In this document: positions 42,682 to 54,201 of the stretch, piece by piece | Layout: every line of letters begins with the position of its first letter | How positions within the stretch are numbered: position 1 is the stretch's first letter | Assembly: GCA_003049465.1 (NCBI GenBank) | Contig: PYSS01000086.1 | Location: 1-64,000 of the forward strand | Source: Magnaporthiopsis rhizophila | Taxonomy: Eukaryota; Ascomycota; Sordariomycetes; Magnaporthales; Magnaporthaceae | DNA: 64,000 nt | Reading direction: 5' to 3' | Translations under genes and position numbers: made by a program | Notes under the pieces: model-generated | What the model was told of the DNA's origin: nothing | Databases searched by the model: none | The model's input: the letters and a program-made list of their open reading frames with translations, nothing else

Positions 42682-45600
42682 GTTGACGTTGGAGGGAAGA
42701 TAATGTGGCGACGGCGGAGAGAGGGAGAAATCGACAGCAAGTTTCCGTCGTTTCGGCGGAAGAGTTCGTGCCGGTGTCTTGACGAGAGTCGACTTGGCCC
42801 AGGTGTGCTCGGAAGTAGCAGGAAGAGGGCAGGTAGAGTAGTGGCTGGCGGCGATGGCGGCGGCGAGGTTGGGAGAGGAAAGATTGCCGTAGGGTGGTGG
42901 CGGTCCGGCCACTTTATTGCGAGTGTGGCGGGCAAGAGGCGGCGAGTGGGACAGTCGGTGTGCTGGCGGAAGCGAAAAGCAACGAGAATGAGACGGCAAG
43001 TGTAACAGGAGGAAAGGAGAGAGACGATCGCGGGGGCGACGTAGTCTTTGTAATAATTTATGTAGCTTTCTCACGTGGGCGGGTAGGGGTGGGCACTAGC
43101 ATGGGCTGGCCAAAGATGGGCAGGCAGGCAGGGGTGTGGAAGATGCTGGAAGGGAGGGAGGGATGGAGAGACGAGAGAGAGGGAGAGAGACGAAGTCAGC
43201 GACAGCGAAGTTCGTTCCGAGACGGCGGCCGGGGCGGAGATTGGGGCCAACAAAAAACGGCGGTGCTGGCAAGGGAGGTGTGCGCTGGGCCCAGTCGGTC
43301 TGGTCGTCCCATCGGCAAGCAGGATGTGGTAGGTCGCATAGCCAGACCAGACACAGGGACCAGGCGGGCTGGGCGGCAGCTCTGGCTTGAATGAGGATGG
43401 ACCTAACCTCCACAAGACCCAAGGCGGCCGGGATGACGAGGCTCCGCTTTCGGCTGACTTCCTGTGCTGGGGGAGCGCGGATGGATAAAGTGTGCCCGAG
43501 GCAGGCGGCAAGCGGACAATCCAGGAGAGGAAAGCGCTTGGTTGCGATTGGATCTTGTGGGGCCCGGGCCCTTGGTGTGTATGTACTGGCTGGCGGGGAT
43601 GATGGGACCACCAACGACGACAACGACGGCGACAACGGAAAACAAGTGGCGCGGAGCGATCTGGAACGGGGCCAGCCAGAGAGAGAACCCTTTGTTGATC
43701 TTTGGCCGGCTTCTCTCTTTCTTTCTTTTGCAGCATCCGGAGGCACCGACAAGCGGCAACAATGAAGGGCCACTATAGATAGCGTCCTGGGACTATCGAG
43801 ACGAATTCGGTTGGTTCCGTTTCGCAAGGCGACACGAGCAGGACAAGACGAGAAGCGCCAAGGAAACCCGTGCGTTCAATACGTGTAAGCGCAACCACTG
43901 TGCAGAGGCCCAGACTAGAGAAAAAAAAAAAAAATTTGCAGATTTCGGACAAGCCGCCAATGATGCTGGGGAGGCTTCGGGCGCTGAAATGCCGACTTGG
44001 CCCGGAGGCCTGGATGATCTCACATGCACCCAGACGTGTGCATGCTCGTGCGCGAACCGATGTATTGGATAAGACAATACGAAAACAATACATAGAGCAC
44101 AAGCGTCCAGGTAAGCAAGTGGTACCCACGTCGCAGTCGAATGCGTAGGTGACTTGGCGGTTTTGCAGCGTCTCGCGGATCCTGATTTTTCCTTCACTCA
44201 TCCCTGCGCTGGTGAAAGCAAATCATGGATGAATAACCGACCCTCTCCAGAGCCGGCCGGAAGCAGGTTGGGTTGCAGGGTGGCTCTGCGGTGGCATGGC
44301 GGCTTGCATCCGGAACTTGCAGCCCAGGGAACCGGCGCGCACACACCACAGAGATAATACACACCCCCTCCGCCGGCAATTAGATCCAATCTATCTGGTA
44401 TGCCCGCGTCTCCTGTGCGCTCCAAACAGACGACGACCTGTTGCCTGCTTCTAGGAGTTGCATGCGCTGGGAACCAGGGTCTAGTAGCGGCCGCCCGGGG
44501 GTGGATGCCTAGCGCGGCACTTGCGGAAGGTCCAATTGGCGTGGCACAGTCCTCATCAGGCTCTTTGCTGGGTGTCATTGCTTGTGCAGGCGTGCATGGT
44601 GCAGCAGCCCAGGCTGCAGCCAGACGACGTGGCACTGGGTCCAGGTCTGGGGTAGCCCATGACCCAACCATTTCCGGCAGGACGATAACCTTGGGTGGTG
44701 GACCCTTGTGCTTGTGGTTTGTTATGGAGGCCAATAATCAAACGCCCGCTCTTGACCACAAATTCTGGGGCGGCCGGTGGAATGCAGGAGCGAGTCGTCG
44801 TCAATCCGGGTGGCAACACCGGCATGACCTCGTAGGAATCAGGCGAGCAGGTGAGCGCCAGGCCGGGGGATGGATGGATGGCTGGATGGATGATTTTATC
44901 ACTGTGACGCCACATCGCCTGAGCTTCCGGAGGTCCTCTCAGCTGGACTCGATATTTGGTTCTTTCCGGACCAGGGCCGCCACTCTTTTTTCTCTTTGGG
45001 AAGCACAGAAGACACCCAACCTTCCCCAAGGTACAAACGCAGGGCACACGCACGCACAGCGAGCTGGGACGAAAACCGTCGTGTCGTGTGCTCACTGGGC
45101 AATGTTGCACAAGGACCACCTTGGTACCAAGCCTCGGGCTAGCCGCCTTGTCCATGTGGAGATTCGTATGCACCGTGCAATTCCTCGCTCACCTCAGGAA
45201 GATCAGATCCATGTCTCTTGCGTCGTTGGGCGGCACTACACACGACCCTACTCCACACGATGCACATGCTGTGCACTCACTGCACACGGTTGGGGCCATG
45301 AGCAATCTAACTATTGAAGCACTCGATTACTGCCTGCCAGGCGTTGCATCAGCCATTCTGACGATGCCATGCAGGTCTCGGCCAGTAGACTGACTGGGAA
45401 GTAAGATCGGAGAACACTGCCATGCACGAAAGTGAGATATGGCAGAGGAAAAGGATACCAGGAAGCAAGTAAAATCCAAGAGAGAACGAGTCGAAAAAAT
45501 GACAGTACTTGGAGAAGGCCTGACTGCTGTCGCTCAGTGTGCAACAGTTCTGGCTCAGAAGACCAGTATAGCAGTCCTCTTGGCGTGGCGAAACAGCACA

Positions 45601-46613
45601 CTGAAATGCCGCGAGCAACGTCATCGTTATTGATCTTATGTGCCTCTGTGTGCGCAGCCCAGCCGGTGCTTCGCAGCATTAATCTTTATTTGCTTACCTG
45701 TCTGTCCGTCTTCGTTTGGCAATCTTTACCGCCATTCTTGTGACAAAACTCCCTCGGCGCCGGAGCCCACCGTCCGATGAAAGAAGCCCTGCCCGACAGT
45801 GGCAGGGAAGGGAAACTTTCGGACGTGGAACAAAACACTAATGCACGTGGCAAAGCACTGGGTGGCACCCATATTTGGCGCTTGGGCCGCGATACGGAAC
45901 CGAGAAACAATAAATGAAAAGTGAAGGGGTTTGGTGTCGTCGGCTGCAATTCCAGGAGTTCCGGGCCGCAATGCTTCCCGACTCTCGGCTCATCCGGGCG
46001 ACAGAACTTGCCCGGCCTATTTCCGTGGCCGACTCCGGCTTCCTCAGGGAGATGGTGGGTCATGGAGTTTCACTGGCTTGGCTTGTCTTTCGCGATGCTC
46101 GCACTTTCAAGCCGCCTCCAGGTGCTAATGAGCGAATTGACTTCCCTGTTAGTCGACAACCTGCCAAGCTCAAGTGACCTTCCGGGCTAAGAGTCAAGCA
46201 ACTTTGCAAAGGTAAAGGGAAAAAGACAGCAAAGCAAGTATTGACAAGGAGGTTTTGGCTCGATGAGCACAGCCATGCCATCCAGCAGCTCTCCACCATG
46301 CCTTAAGATGACAAGCCACAACGCTATAACGCCACAATATCGTACCCACCCGACACCTTTGCCTCTGCGATATCTGCCTGCCGCGACGACACATCTTTTT
46401 GCTGTCAACATAGTGATGGAAATTTCGCCTCCTGCTGCTGCCCCGTTCCTGCCCGGCACCAATGGTGCTTCCGGATGCGGTCGGTAACTGAAGAGATCCA
46501 GTCCAGAGGGGTGGCAAGGAAGATTTGAGCCCTCTCAATTCCCATATCTCCACATCGCTTCAGCCTTGTTCCAACGTCGCGACACTCGGATGCAGTGAAG
46601 TATCATCATCACC
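42682..46613. other. 3.9-kb divergent intergenic region
   Basis: No conserved coding frame was found on either strand. A frame at 44400-45317 (+) is the longest but is Ala/Arg/Gly/Ser-rich with no domain and overlaps equally long frames on the other strand. Minor features are an A15 run at about 43920-43934 and a short TGGA repeat at 44869-44893. It must contain the promoters of the AN1 gene and the PRP2-type helicase. Confidence 0.5.
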
Positions 46614-49484
46614 ATGGCGCCCTCTGATAAGAAGTACGCGTTCGTGTCGATGGAGGACAATAACGAGCCTGCCAAGAAGCGCGCCAAGGTTGACCAGGAC
46701 GGCTCTCGATCGCACGGCTCCCGATCAGAGCGCAGGGCGGAGCGCGACCGCGCCGGAGGCAGGACTTCTTCGGGTCGCTCGGGGAAGCACGATGACAGGC
46801 GTTCTAAATACGATCGCGGCGACGATGACAGGCGCTCCAAGTACGACCGCGCCGACGAAGACAAGGGCCGATCGTCAGCAGACCGCGAAAAGGACCGACA
46901 CGACGACAGACGGTCCAAGGCCTCCCGTGCCGACGATGGCAAGGGTAGGACCCTGACAGACAACGACAAGGCACGACGCGATGCGCTTCCCGACCTGCGC
47001 GAGAAGTCGCGCCAAGAATACCTCAAGAAGCGCGAGGCCGAAAAGCTTGCCCTGCTCCGCAAGCAGGTCGCCGAGGAGACGATCGAGCTGAACAGTGGCG
47101 TGCGGCTGACGGAGAGGGAAAAGGCCGACTTTGCCAGAAATAGGGAGGTCCTGAGGCTCGCCGAGGAGAGGCTGCGCATCGACGATCATCGCGATGGCTA
47201 CCACATGCCCGAGGGCTACGTGACGGAGAAGGGCAAGATCGACAGGAAGAAAAAGGAGGATGCGCTCTACAAGAGGTACGTGGAGAAGGACGAGTACGGC
47301 CAGGAGAAGTACGTCACCGAGTACGACGAGTGGGATCGGGAACAGGCCGCCAAGGCCAAGGCGCAGATCCAGCGAGCCGACCGTGACGAGGGTGGGTACG
47401 ACTATGTCATGGACGAGGACCAGTACGTTCAGTGGACTATGGACTCGCGCATGGCCGGCGAGGGCATGCTCACTGGCGAGCAGCGCTTCCTGCAGGCGCA
47501 GATCGACGCAGCCGAGAAGCGGCAGCTCTCGATCCAGGAGACCCGGAAGAGTCTGCCGATATACGCCTACCGCGACGAGTTCCTCACCGCGCTGGAGAAG
47601 TACCAGATCCTGGTCATCGTTGGAGAGACCGGCAGCGGCAAGACGACTCAGCTGCCGCAGTACCTCCACGAGGCTGGATATACCAAAGATGGCATGAAGG
47701 TGGGCTGCACACAACCGCGTCGTGTGGCGGCCATGAGCGTGGCGGCCCGTGTGTCGGATGAGATGGGTGTGAAGTTGGGAAACGAGGTCGGATATTCGAT
47801 CCGGTTCGAGGATAAGACCAACGAGAAGACAATCATGAAGTACATGACCGACGGTATGCTTCTCCGCGAGTTCATGACGGAACCGGACCTGGCGGGCTAC
47901 TCGGCCCTGATGATCGACGAGGCCCACGAGCGGACGGTGCATACAGACATCCTCCTTGCTCTGGTCAAGGATCTGGCGCGAGAGCGTAGGGATCTGAAGC
48001 TACTGATATCGTCGGCCACGATGAACGCAGAAAAGTTCGCTTCGTATTTCGACGACGCACCCATCTTCAACATCCCCGGTAGGCGGTATCCCGTGGACAT
48101 CTACTATACGCCGCAACCGGAAGCCAACTACCTCGCGGCCGCCATCACCACCGTGTTCCAGATTCACACCACGCAGCCCAAGGGGGATATCCTGATCTTC
48201 CTCACGGGCCAGGACGAGATCGAGGCGGCAGAGCAGCAAATAACCGACACGGCTCGCAAGTTAGGGAGCCGCATAAAGGAGCTCGTCATCTGCCCAATCT
48301 ACGCCAACCTGCCCTCCGACCTGCAGTCGAAAATCTTCGAGCCGACGCCCGAGAACGCGCGCAAGGTGGTCCTGGCGACAAACATCGCCGAGACGAGTTT
48401 GACCATCGACGGCATCGTTTACGTCATCGACCCCGGCTACGTCAAAGAGAACGTGCACAACCCGGCCACGGGCATGTCCAGCCTGGTCGTCGTGCCGTGC
48501 TCGCGAGCGTCAGCCAACCAGCGGAGCGGTCGTGCCGGCCGTGTCGGGCCCGGAAAGTGTTTCAGGCTCTACACCAAGTACTCGTACATGAACGAGATGG
48601 ACGAGTCGCCCACGCCCGAGATCCAGCGGACGAACCTCAACGGAGTGGTGCTGCAGCTCAAATCGCTGGGCGTCGACGACCTGCTCTCGTTCGAGTTCAT
48701 GGACCCTCCGGCGACGGAGGCGCTGATCGGGTCCCTCAACCACCTGTTTGCCCTGCAGGCCTTCAACCACAAGGGCGAGCTCACCAAAGTAGGTCGGCAG
48801 ATGGCCGAATTCCCGATGGAGCCCATGTTCGCCAGGGCCGTCCTGGCGGCGGACAAGGAAGGGTGCGTGGACGAGGTGCTGTCGATCGTGGCGATGCTCG
48901 GCGAGGCGTCGGCCCTCTTCTTCCGGCCCAAGGACAAAAAAGTGCACGCGGACGCGGCGCGCGGCCGGTTCACGGTCGAGCAGGGCGGCGACCAGCTGAC
49001 GCTGCTCAACATCTGGAACCAGTGGGTCGACAGCGACTTCTCGCCCATCTGGTCCAAGGAGAATTTCCTGCAGCAGCGCTCGCTCACGCGCGCGCGTGAC
49101 GTGCGCGAGCAGTTGGCCAAGCTGTGCGAGCGCGTCGAGGTGGCGCCCTCGACGTGCGGCGCGTCCAACCTGCCGCCCATCCAGCGCGCCATGACGGCGG
49201 GATTCTTCCCCAACGCGGCGCGCATGAACCGCAACGGCGACGGCTACCGCATGGTCAAGAACAGCACCACCGTCTACATGCACCCGAGCTCGGTCCTTAT
49301 GGCCGTCGATCCGCCGCCCAAGATGGTCATCTACACGGAGCTCGTCGCCACCACAAAGGAGTACATGCGCTCGTGCATGCCCATCGAGGCCAAGTGGCTG
49401 GGCGAGCTGGCGCCGCATTTTTTCAAGAAGGAGGATCTGGACGCCCTGGCGGACAAGAAGCTTCCCAAGGACAGGAGGCGGTGA
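46614..49484 (+). CDS. PRP2: Spliceosomal DEAH-box ATPase PRP2 (S. pombe cdc28 type)
   Basis: A single 956-aa exon. The N-terminal 115 residues are charged, with degenerate DDRRSKYDR-type repeats. A helical linker with YVMDEDQYVQWTMD precedes the helicase core. Motifs: I GETGSGKTT (about 337), Ia TQPRRVAAMSVA, II DEAHERT (about 433), III SAT (about 467), V TNIAETSLTIDG, VI QRSGRAGR (about 636). These are followed by the winged-helix, ratchet and OB-fold domains of DEAH splicing helicases. The linker block, overall length and the ending MPIEAKWLGELAPHFFKK point to Prp2/DHX16 rather than Prp16, Prp22 or Prp43. Prp2 remodels the Bact spliceosome before the first catalytic step. The absence of introns in a gene required for splicing is notable but not unusual. 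Confidence 0.93.
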   Translation: MAPSDKKYAFVSMEDNNEPAKKRAKVDQDGSRSHGSRSERRAERDRAGGRTSSGRSGKHDDRRSKYDRGDDDRRSKYDRADEDKGRSSADREKDRHDDRRSKASRADDGKGRTLTDNDKARRDALPDLREKSRQEYLKKREAEKLALLRKQVAEETIELNSGVRLTEREKADFARNREVLRLAEERLRIDDHRDGYHMPEGYVTEKGKIDRKKKEDALYKRYVEKDEYGQEKYVTEYDEWDREQAAKAKAQIQRADRDEGGYDYVMDEDQYVQWTMDSRMAGEGMLTGEQRFLQAQIDAAEKRQLSIQETRKSLPIYAYRDEFLTALEKYQILVIVGETGSGKTTQLPQYLHEAGYTKDGMKVGCTQPRRVAAMSVAARVSDEMGVKLGNEVGYSIRFEDKTNEKTIMKYMTDGMLLREFMTEPDLAGYSALMIDEAHERTVHTDILLALVKDLARERRDLKLLISSATMNAEKFASYFDDAPIFNIPGRRYPVDIYYTPQPEANYLAAAITTVFQIHTTQPKGDILIFLTGQDEIEAAEQQITDTARKLGSRIKELVICPIYANLPSDLQSKIFEPTPENARKVVLATNIAETSLTIDGIVYVIDPGYVKENVHNPATGMSSLVVVPCSRASANQRSGRAGRVGPGKCFRLYTKYSYMNEMDESPTPEIQRTNLNGVVLQLKSLGVDDLLSFEFMDPPATEALIGSLNHLFALQAFNHKGELTKVGRQMAEFPMEPMFARAVLAADKEGCVDEVLSIVAMLGEASALFFRPKDKKVHADAARGRFTVEQGGDQLTLLNIWNQWVDSDFSPIWSKENFLQQRSLTRARDVREQLAKLCERVEVAPSTCGASNLPPIQRAMTAGFFPNAARMNRNGDGYRMVKNSTTVYMHPSSVLMAVDPPPKMVIYTELVATTKEYMRSCMPIEAKWLGELAPHFFKKEDLDALADKKLPKDRRR

Positions 49485-49916
49485 TCTGGCTGCGTCTTCT
49501 TGAAATTATCTCTACAGGAGATGTTGTCACCTTTCTGAAACTGTCTCTCCGCGATTGGAGATGTCATACGACCTACTCACGGAAATGTCGAGATGGCGAT
49601 TTGCGTACCTATTTTACCTGTAAAGTGCGAGGTTCTGCGCCTCGAGTCTGGAAAATGAATGAGATGACGACGTCGAAGTGTTACAAAAATGAAAACATGC
49701 ACCGTGCCGTGAATGTCTCTGATACCAACATATTGTAAACTAGCAGGTTTTACAAGTAGATGGTTCGTATTTTCGTTAGGCAGGGAGGTCATACCCATGG
49801 AGGGAACCTGCTTGGCACCACTATTCCACCCTTTGGCTCTAGACATCCATGCCCGTTATGTTTATTCATTACATATTCACACAAGAAAACATTCCGGCCC
49901 CTGTTGCCGGCCTTTG
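49485..49916. other. Convergent 3' region
   Basis: 432 bp between convergent stops, AT-richer than the coding sequence; 3' UTRs only. Confidence 0.5.
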
Positions 49917-50789
49917 TCACAATCTCAACCTCGTCTTGCCGCGCTGCTGTTGCCCTCTCACTAGGAGCGACGCTTTGCCCGTTTCGTTCTGCTGGCTTTG
50001 GCCTCCAGCCTCGGTCTCCCTCTCGTCCCTAATCCGGCTAGCAAACTGGTCCGGCGGACAGCAGTACACCCAGATGCCGTCGTATGAGCTCATCCAGCCG
50101 GCCTCGTACGGCAGCGCCGGAACCGGCTGTTGGCGTAGGGGCGAGTAGTCCTGATCGGTGGCGGCCTCGTTCTGCTGCTCCTGGCAACAGCCGCTATCCG
50201 GACCCTTTCCCTGCTGCTGCTTGTAAACTAGGGGCAGCTGGTCAGAGCCGTACAGGTAATGGGACAGACCGCGGACAAGATCGCCCTTGGTGACGCCGCT
50301 GTCGTTGCGCAGCACGATGCTGGGCGGCGCGATGCTGGGCAGGAGGCGGCATGGGCAGCCGACATCGCCACCGTTGTCGTCGTCATTGTTGTTGTCGTCG
50401 TGAGCACTACTGCTGCCGCCGCCTTCGTCCAGGATCCTGATCTCGAACCGGCGCACGGGCGGGTCGGCTAGCTGGGTGGCGATGCCGGCGTCGGCGATGA
50501 CGCAGTCGTGCAGCCACGCGAAGACAGCGCGCCAGTGCGACTGGAACGCGGCCGGGTCGCGGGCGCTGAAGACGGGGCTGGCCGGGAAGGCGCCGCGCAC
50601 GGCGAGGTTCACGACCGAGGCGACGTCTGCCCACTGCTGGTGGCGGTCGCTGGCGGCTGTTGCTGGCATGGCTGCCGCATCGTCGCCGTGGCTGCTGTCG
50701 TCTTGGATAGCGAAGGGTAGTGTTGGTGACTGAGGCCAGGCCTCGCGCTCGGTATGTTCCACGAGTGTTGCCGCGGTGTCTATGCCCAT
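49917..50789 (-). CDS. Hypothetical protein, 290 aa
   Basis: A single open frame from an ATG at 50789 (reading MGIDTAATLVEHTEREAW) to the stop at 49917. A block around residues 55-110 (VVNLAVRGAFPASPVFSARD, then FQSHWRAVFAWLHDCVI) looks globular and has GC-rich third positions. An Asp/Asn run and Gln-rich stretches lie in the second half, with SHYLYGSDQLPLVYK and MSSYDGIWVYCCPPDQF between them. I recognise no domain. The frame stays open upstream without an ATG. It may be a lineage-restricted gene. Confidence 0.6.
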   Translation of the reverse strand: MGIDTAATLVEHTEREAWPQSPTLPFAIQDDSSHGDDAAAMPATAASDRHQQWADVASVVNLAVRGAFPASPVFSARDPAAFQSHWRAVFAWLHDCVIADAGIATQLADPPVRRFEIRILDEGGGSSSAHDDNNNDDDNGGDVGCPCRLLPSIAPPSIVLRNDSGVTKGDLVRGLSHYLYGSDQLPLVYKQQQGKGPDSGCCQEQQNEAATDQDYSPLRQQPVPALPYEAGWMSSYDGIWVYCCPPDQFASRIRDERETEAGGQSQQNETGKASLLVRGQQQRGKTRLRL

Positions 50790-53700
50790 GTCGGTATCCC
50801 CGCAAGAGGGTTTTGTTTTGTATATTAGGCGCGGGAGGTGATGGATGGGAGGTGAGGAAGAAGAGGGCCGGCCGAACCAGTTCGGGCTTTGTGGTGTGAT
50901 ACTGCTGCTGCTGCTCACTCCGCTTGGCCTAGACGACAAGAGCAGGGGAGAAGGAGAAAGGAGAGCGCAAGGGAAACACCCCCATCGTCGCGGGGGACGT
51001 CGGGATGGAAATATTGGTCTGTGGCGCCCTCAGCCGTGAGCGGACTCGGGCGGCTCGTCAAGCCCAACCGACACCATTGGCCAGCTTAACCCTTTCTGGT
51101 CGGCTTCCTTCTCTTTTTCTCCATTTTTGTTGGTCAATCCCTCAATCTTTACGGCATCTATTGACGTCTTCATCTTACTAAGGCCCAGCTCGGGTGGCCG
51201 CTCGCACACGCGATGTTTACGGGATGCAACGATATGTGATGATGGCGGAACGAAGGAGCTGAAAGATCGGGGAGCTGGCATGGAGTTGGGGCAAAAAGAC
51301 AGGAGGGTGTGCAGCCGGACAGGGATGGGGCGATGGGGCGGTTTGAAGGATTCTCAGCTGCGCCAGCGCCGGCCAACAGCAGCATCAGCAGCGAATGCAG
51401 CGGGACAGTCAGCCCAGTTTAGGGGTGTGGACCCCCGCACTTTCTGGTCCAGCCAGCACACAAGACCCCTGCACCCAACCTGCTTCTTCCACTTCCATCA
51501 CGTTGAGGTTGGTTGCTTTTCTGGCCTGCGGCGCGATCCTTCGCCTCCATTCGGACCACAGGCTGTTGTTCCTGAAGGAGCCAATGGGGGATTCGGAGCG
51601 ACGGCTTGCCGGTTGTGTCCCATGGGGTCTTTTTTCTTTCTTTCTTTTTTGTAGGCCTGAACCGCAAAAGCAGGCCCGAATCAATAATTTCGGCAATAAA
51701 ATCAGGGCTATCGTTCGTCCGATTTTATCAGGCCATGCCGCGCACTCTCCATTTCCTTCCTTCGGGCCCGGTGGTCCGGGTCGCGGCGGTGAGAGAGGGA
51801 AGGGCCCCACGGCCGAGAAGAAGCCGACTGCCACCAAGTGAGATGTGAGGGTGTGGCACACACGCCGAAGGTACACATCTCGACGCATCGGCCTGTCCGG
51901 ACCCTGACCTACTTGAGCCTCACCTCATCGAGTGTGGCGGCGGACAGCTGCGGACGGTGCAGGCGATCCAGATGTGCTGCTCCCGAGAAAATACCTACTA
52001 GCTGTATTCAACAGTGGCTTGCCAAGCAAATAGGCACACTGATAAGTCCCAGATCCTGGAGACCGACCAGCTTGGTACGTCTATGTATGTTGAAGGGAGG
52101 GATTGCATTCTTTTCGGTGAATTTACGATGCCGTCGTCGCTCGCTGGCAAAAAGAGCCCACAGGATTGGTGCCAATCAATATTCGGAAGAGGATGACTGG
52201 CCCAACAGTCATGCTTGTCTCACCACTGACCAGCTCGGATTTGTCAATGGCAATCAGCGTGGGAGACAAAATCTCCACTCGCGTCTCTTCTTCCTTTGAA
52301 GGATTGCTTGCGATCACGGGATAGAATCCATCTCTTTGTGCCCGCTTTCTTACGCAGACCCGACCCGGCCGCGGAAGGGAAAAAATCCGATGACAAAGGT
52401 CAGCTGCCGCAGGTGATTTACAAAAAGGGAGGAAAGAATCTGCGCAATTGCCTAAACGGGCACGTCCGCACAGAGTGAACGGCCCCAGACCAAGAAACTT
52501 TTGGGGGCAGTCGGAGTTACACTGCATTCTGCCTCCACGTTCCCTTCGGCTGAACATCTGCAGCTCTCCCGCCTGAGGTTCAGCTGAAAGGATCGGTTGG
52601 CAACGACGACGACGACGATCTTGTGGTCGAATGGACGGGTAGCATGAACCCCCAAAGCGCAGGTCTCATCCGAGACCTTGCTACGACATGCATCACTCGC
52701 AGTCGGAAGAGAGCGAGAACGTGATCGGCCGAACGTGATCAGCCAACAAGCATGCGCCAACGACAATTATTCCCGTTGCGAACAGGCTCTCCGTGTTCTG
52801 CGCGCGGCAAGGCCGTAGAAGTCACCGGTCTCCCCCGGCACCCTTGCGGACGAGCGACGCCGCCTGGTTTGCGCATATTGGCGTGCGGGATCGCCCCGGG
52901 GTCAGGAGGGCGTCGGCATGGGCCCACGCCAGTGCTACCTGCCTGGGTGCAGAGCCAATCGCCGGAACCGTGGACGTTTTCTCCCGCTGGCCCGGCCGGC
53001 AGAGGGGCTGGTGTCGGTGTCTTGTAAGGATAACGTTGACAGCCCGGACCTACGGTTCGGGAGATTATTTCCATATCGAGCAAGGCCTGAGTCCAAGCTT
53101 TGGCCAACTCGACCGCGCCTTGCGCTGCTCAGGCCTCCGATTTGACAGCTCTGGGCACCCTGGAGAACGAGGATGTGAATTGCGAAGGGCAGGTGCGCAC
53201 CAATGCCCTTACGGCGCCGAGCGCCATGGCAAGGTGCCAACGGAGACCCCAGCCCGGAAGCGACGGACCGGGGGCTGAAAGGACGAAACCAAGATTGGGA
53301 GCGGTGTCCGCCCGATGTGGACTGTTTCTTGCTTCTCCTTTCTCGAGCATGCCCAGCGGCCTCTCGGCATAGTCATTGGCCCCTATCGTAGCTTCACCAA
53401 TCTCGGCGGTGAAGTCTATTCCGGTATCCAAGGCCGCTCATCAGAATATCGAGGGAAGCTCAGGCCACACCGAGATCATCACGTCACAAAGCACAAGCGT
53501 GTTGACCAGGATCCATGGCGGGAAACCCGAGGGCGGGCACACCTAGCGGCCCTTCCGGTTCATCCGTCTCGAGGACGCAGACGCGGGCACTAATCTCGAG
53601 GCGCCGTTATAAAGATGTCGTTGCTATTCTCACCGACTTCGAACATCGCGGGGGGGACTCGCTGGCGCCCAAACTCGGACGCGCGAGAATGCGTGATCCA

Positions 53701-54201
53701 CCAGCTGCTGGCCGAAAATGGAGAAAAAAGGGAGACTTTTTTTTTTCTCCAGCTCTATACCCAGCCGGCCACGGACCCCATTGCACCGACTGGGATATTC
53801 TATTTCTGGCTATGAACGTGACTGACTCGTCCTTGTTGTATTCGATCAAATCTGCGGTCGACTGACATGGGTTCCATGCAGGGCTGAGTGAACGGATAGC
53901 GAGGGGGTAAAAAAACAAATAAATGACAATGCCATTATCAGGGACTGAGGAGGTTGCCTTGGGGATCATGCCCCTCGGCTCGAGCGGGGCAACCGCGCTG
54001 CCAACATTGGGAGGTCGAGCATTAGTTTAGCCTCGAAGCCGCAGTAGTTGTTTACGAGATCGATCCCCCATTCTCTTCGGCGAGTCCGGCTCGCTCCTGT
54101 TTTTATGTCTGCGAGGCGCTGATCATGGCCTAATCCAGACCGTCCTTCTCCTGATCCCGAGGAGACCAGCCCTTCATTCGTCCTCGGCGTGAGTCGTCAC
54201 G
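50790..54201. other. 3.4-kb divergent intergenic region
   Basis: No conserved coding frame was recognised. Frames such as 51127-51654 (+) and 51409-51888 (-) overlap and look random. It contains the promoters of the 290-aa gene and the multicopper oxidase. Confidence 0.45.

Noticed and set aside
44400..45317. 305-codon plus-strand frame in the 3.9-kb intergenic region
   Set aside because: Composition is random-looking, it overlaps similar frames on the other strand, and no domain is recognised.
48510..49418. 302-codon minus-strand frame opposite PRP2
   Set aside because: Antisense shadow of GC-rich third positions; His/Arg/Gly-rich without a domain.
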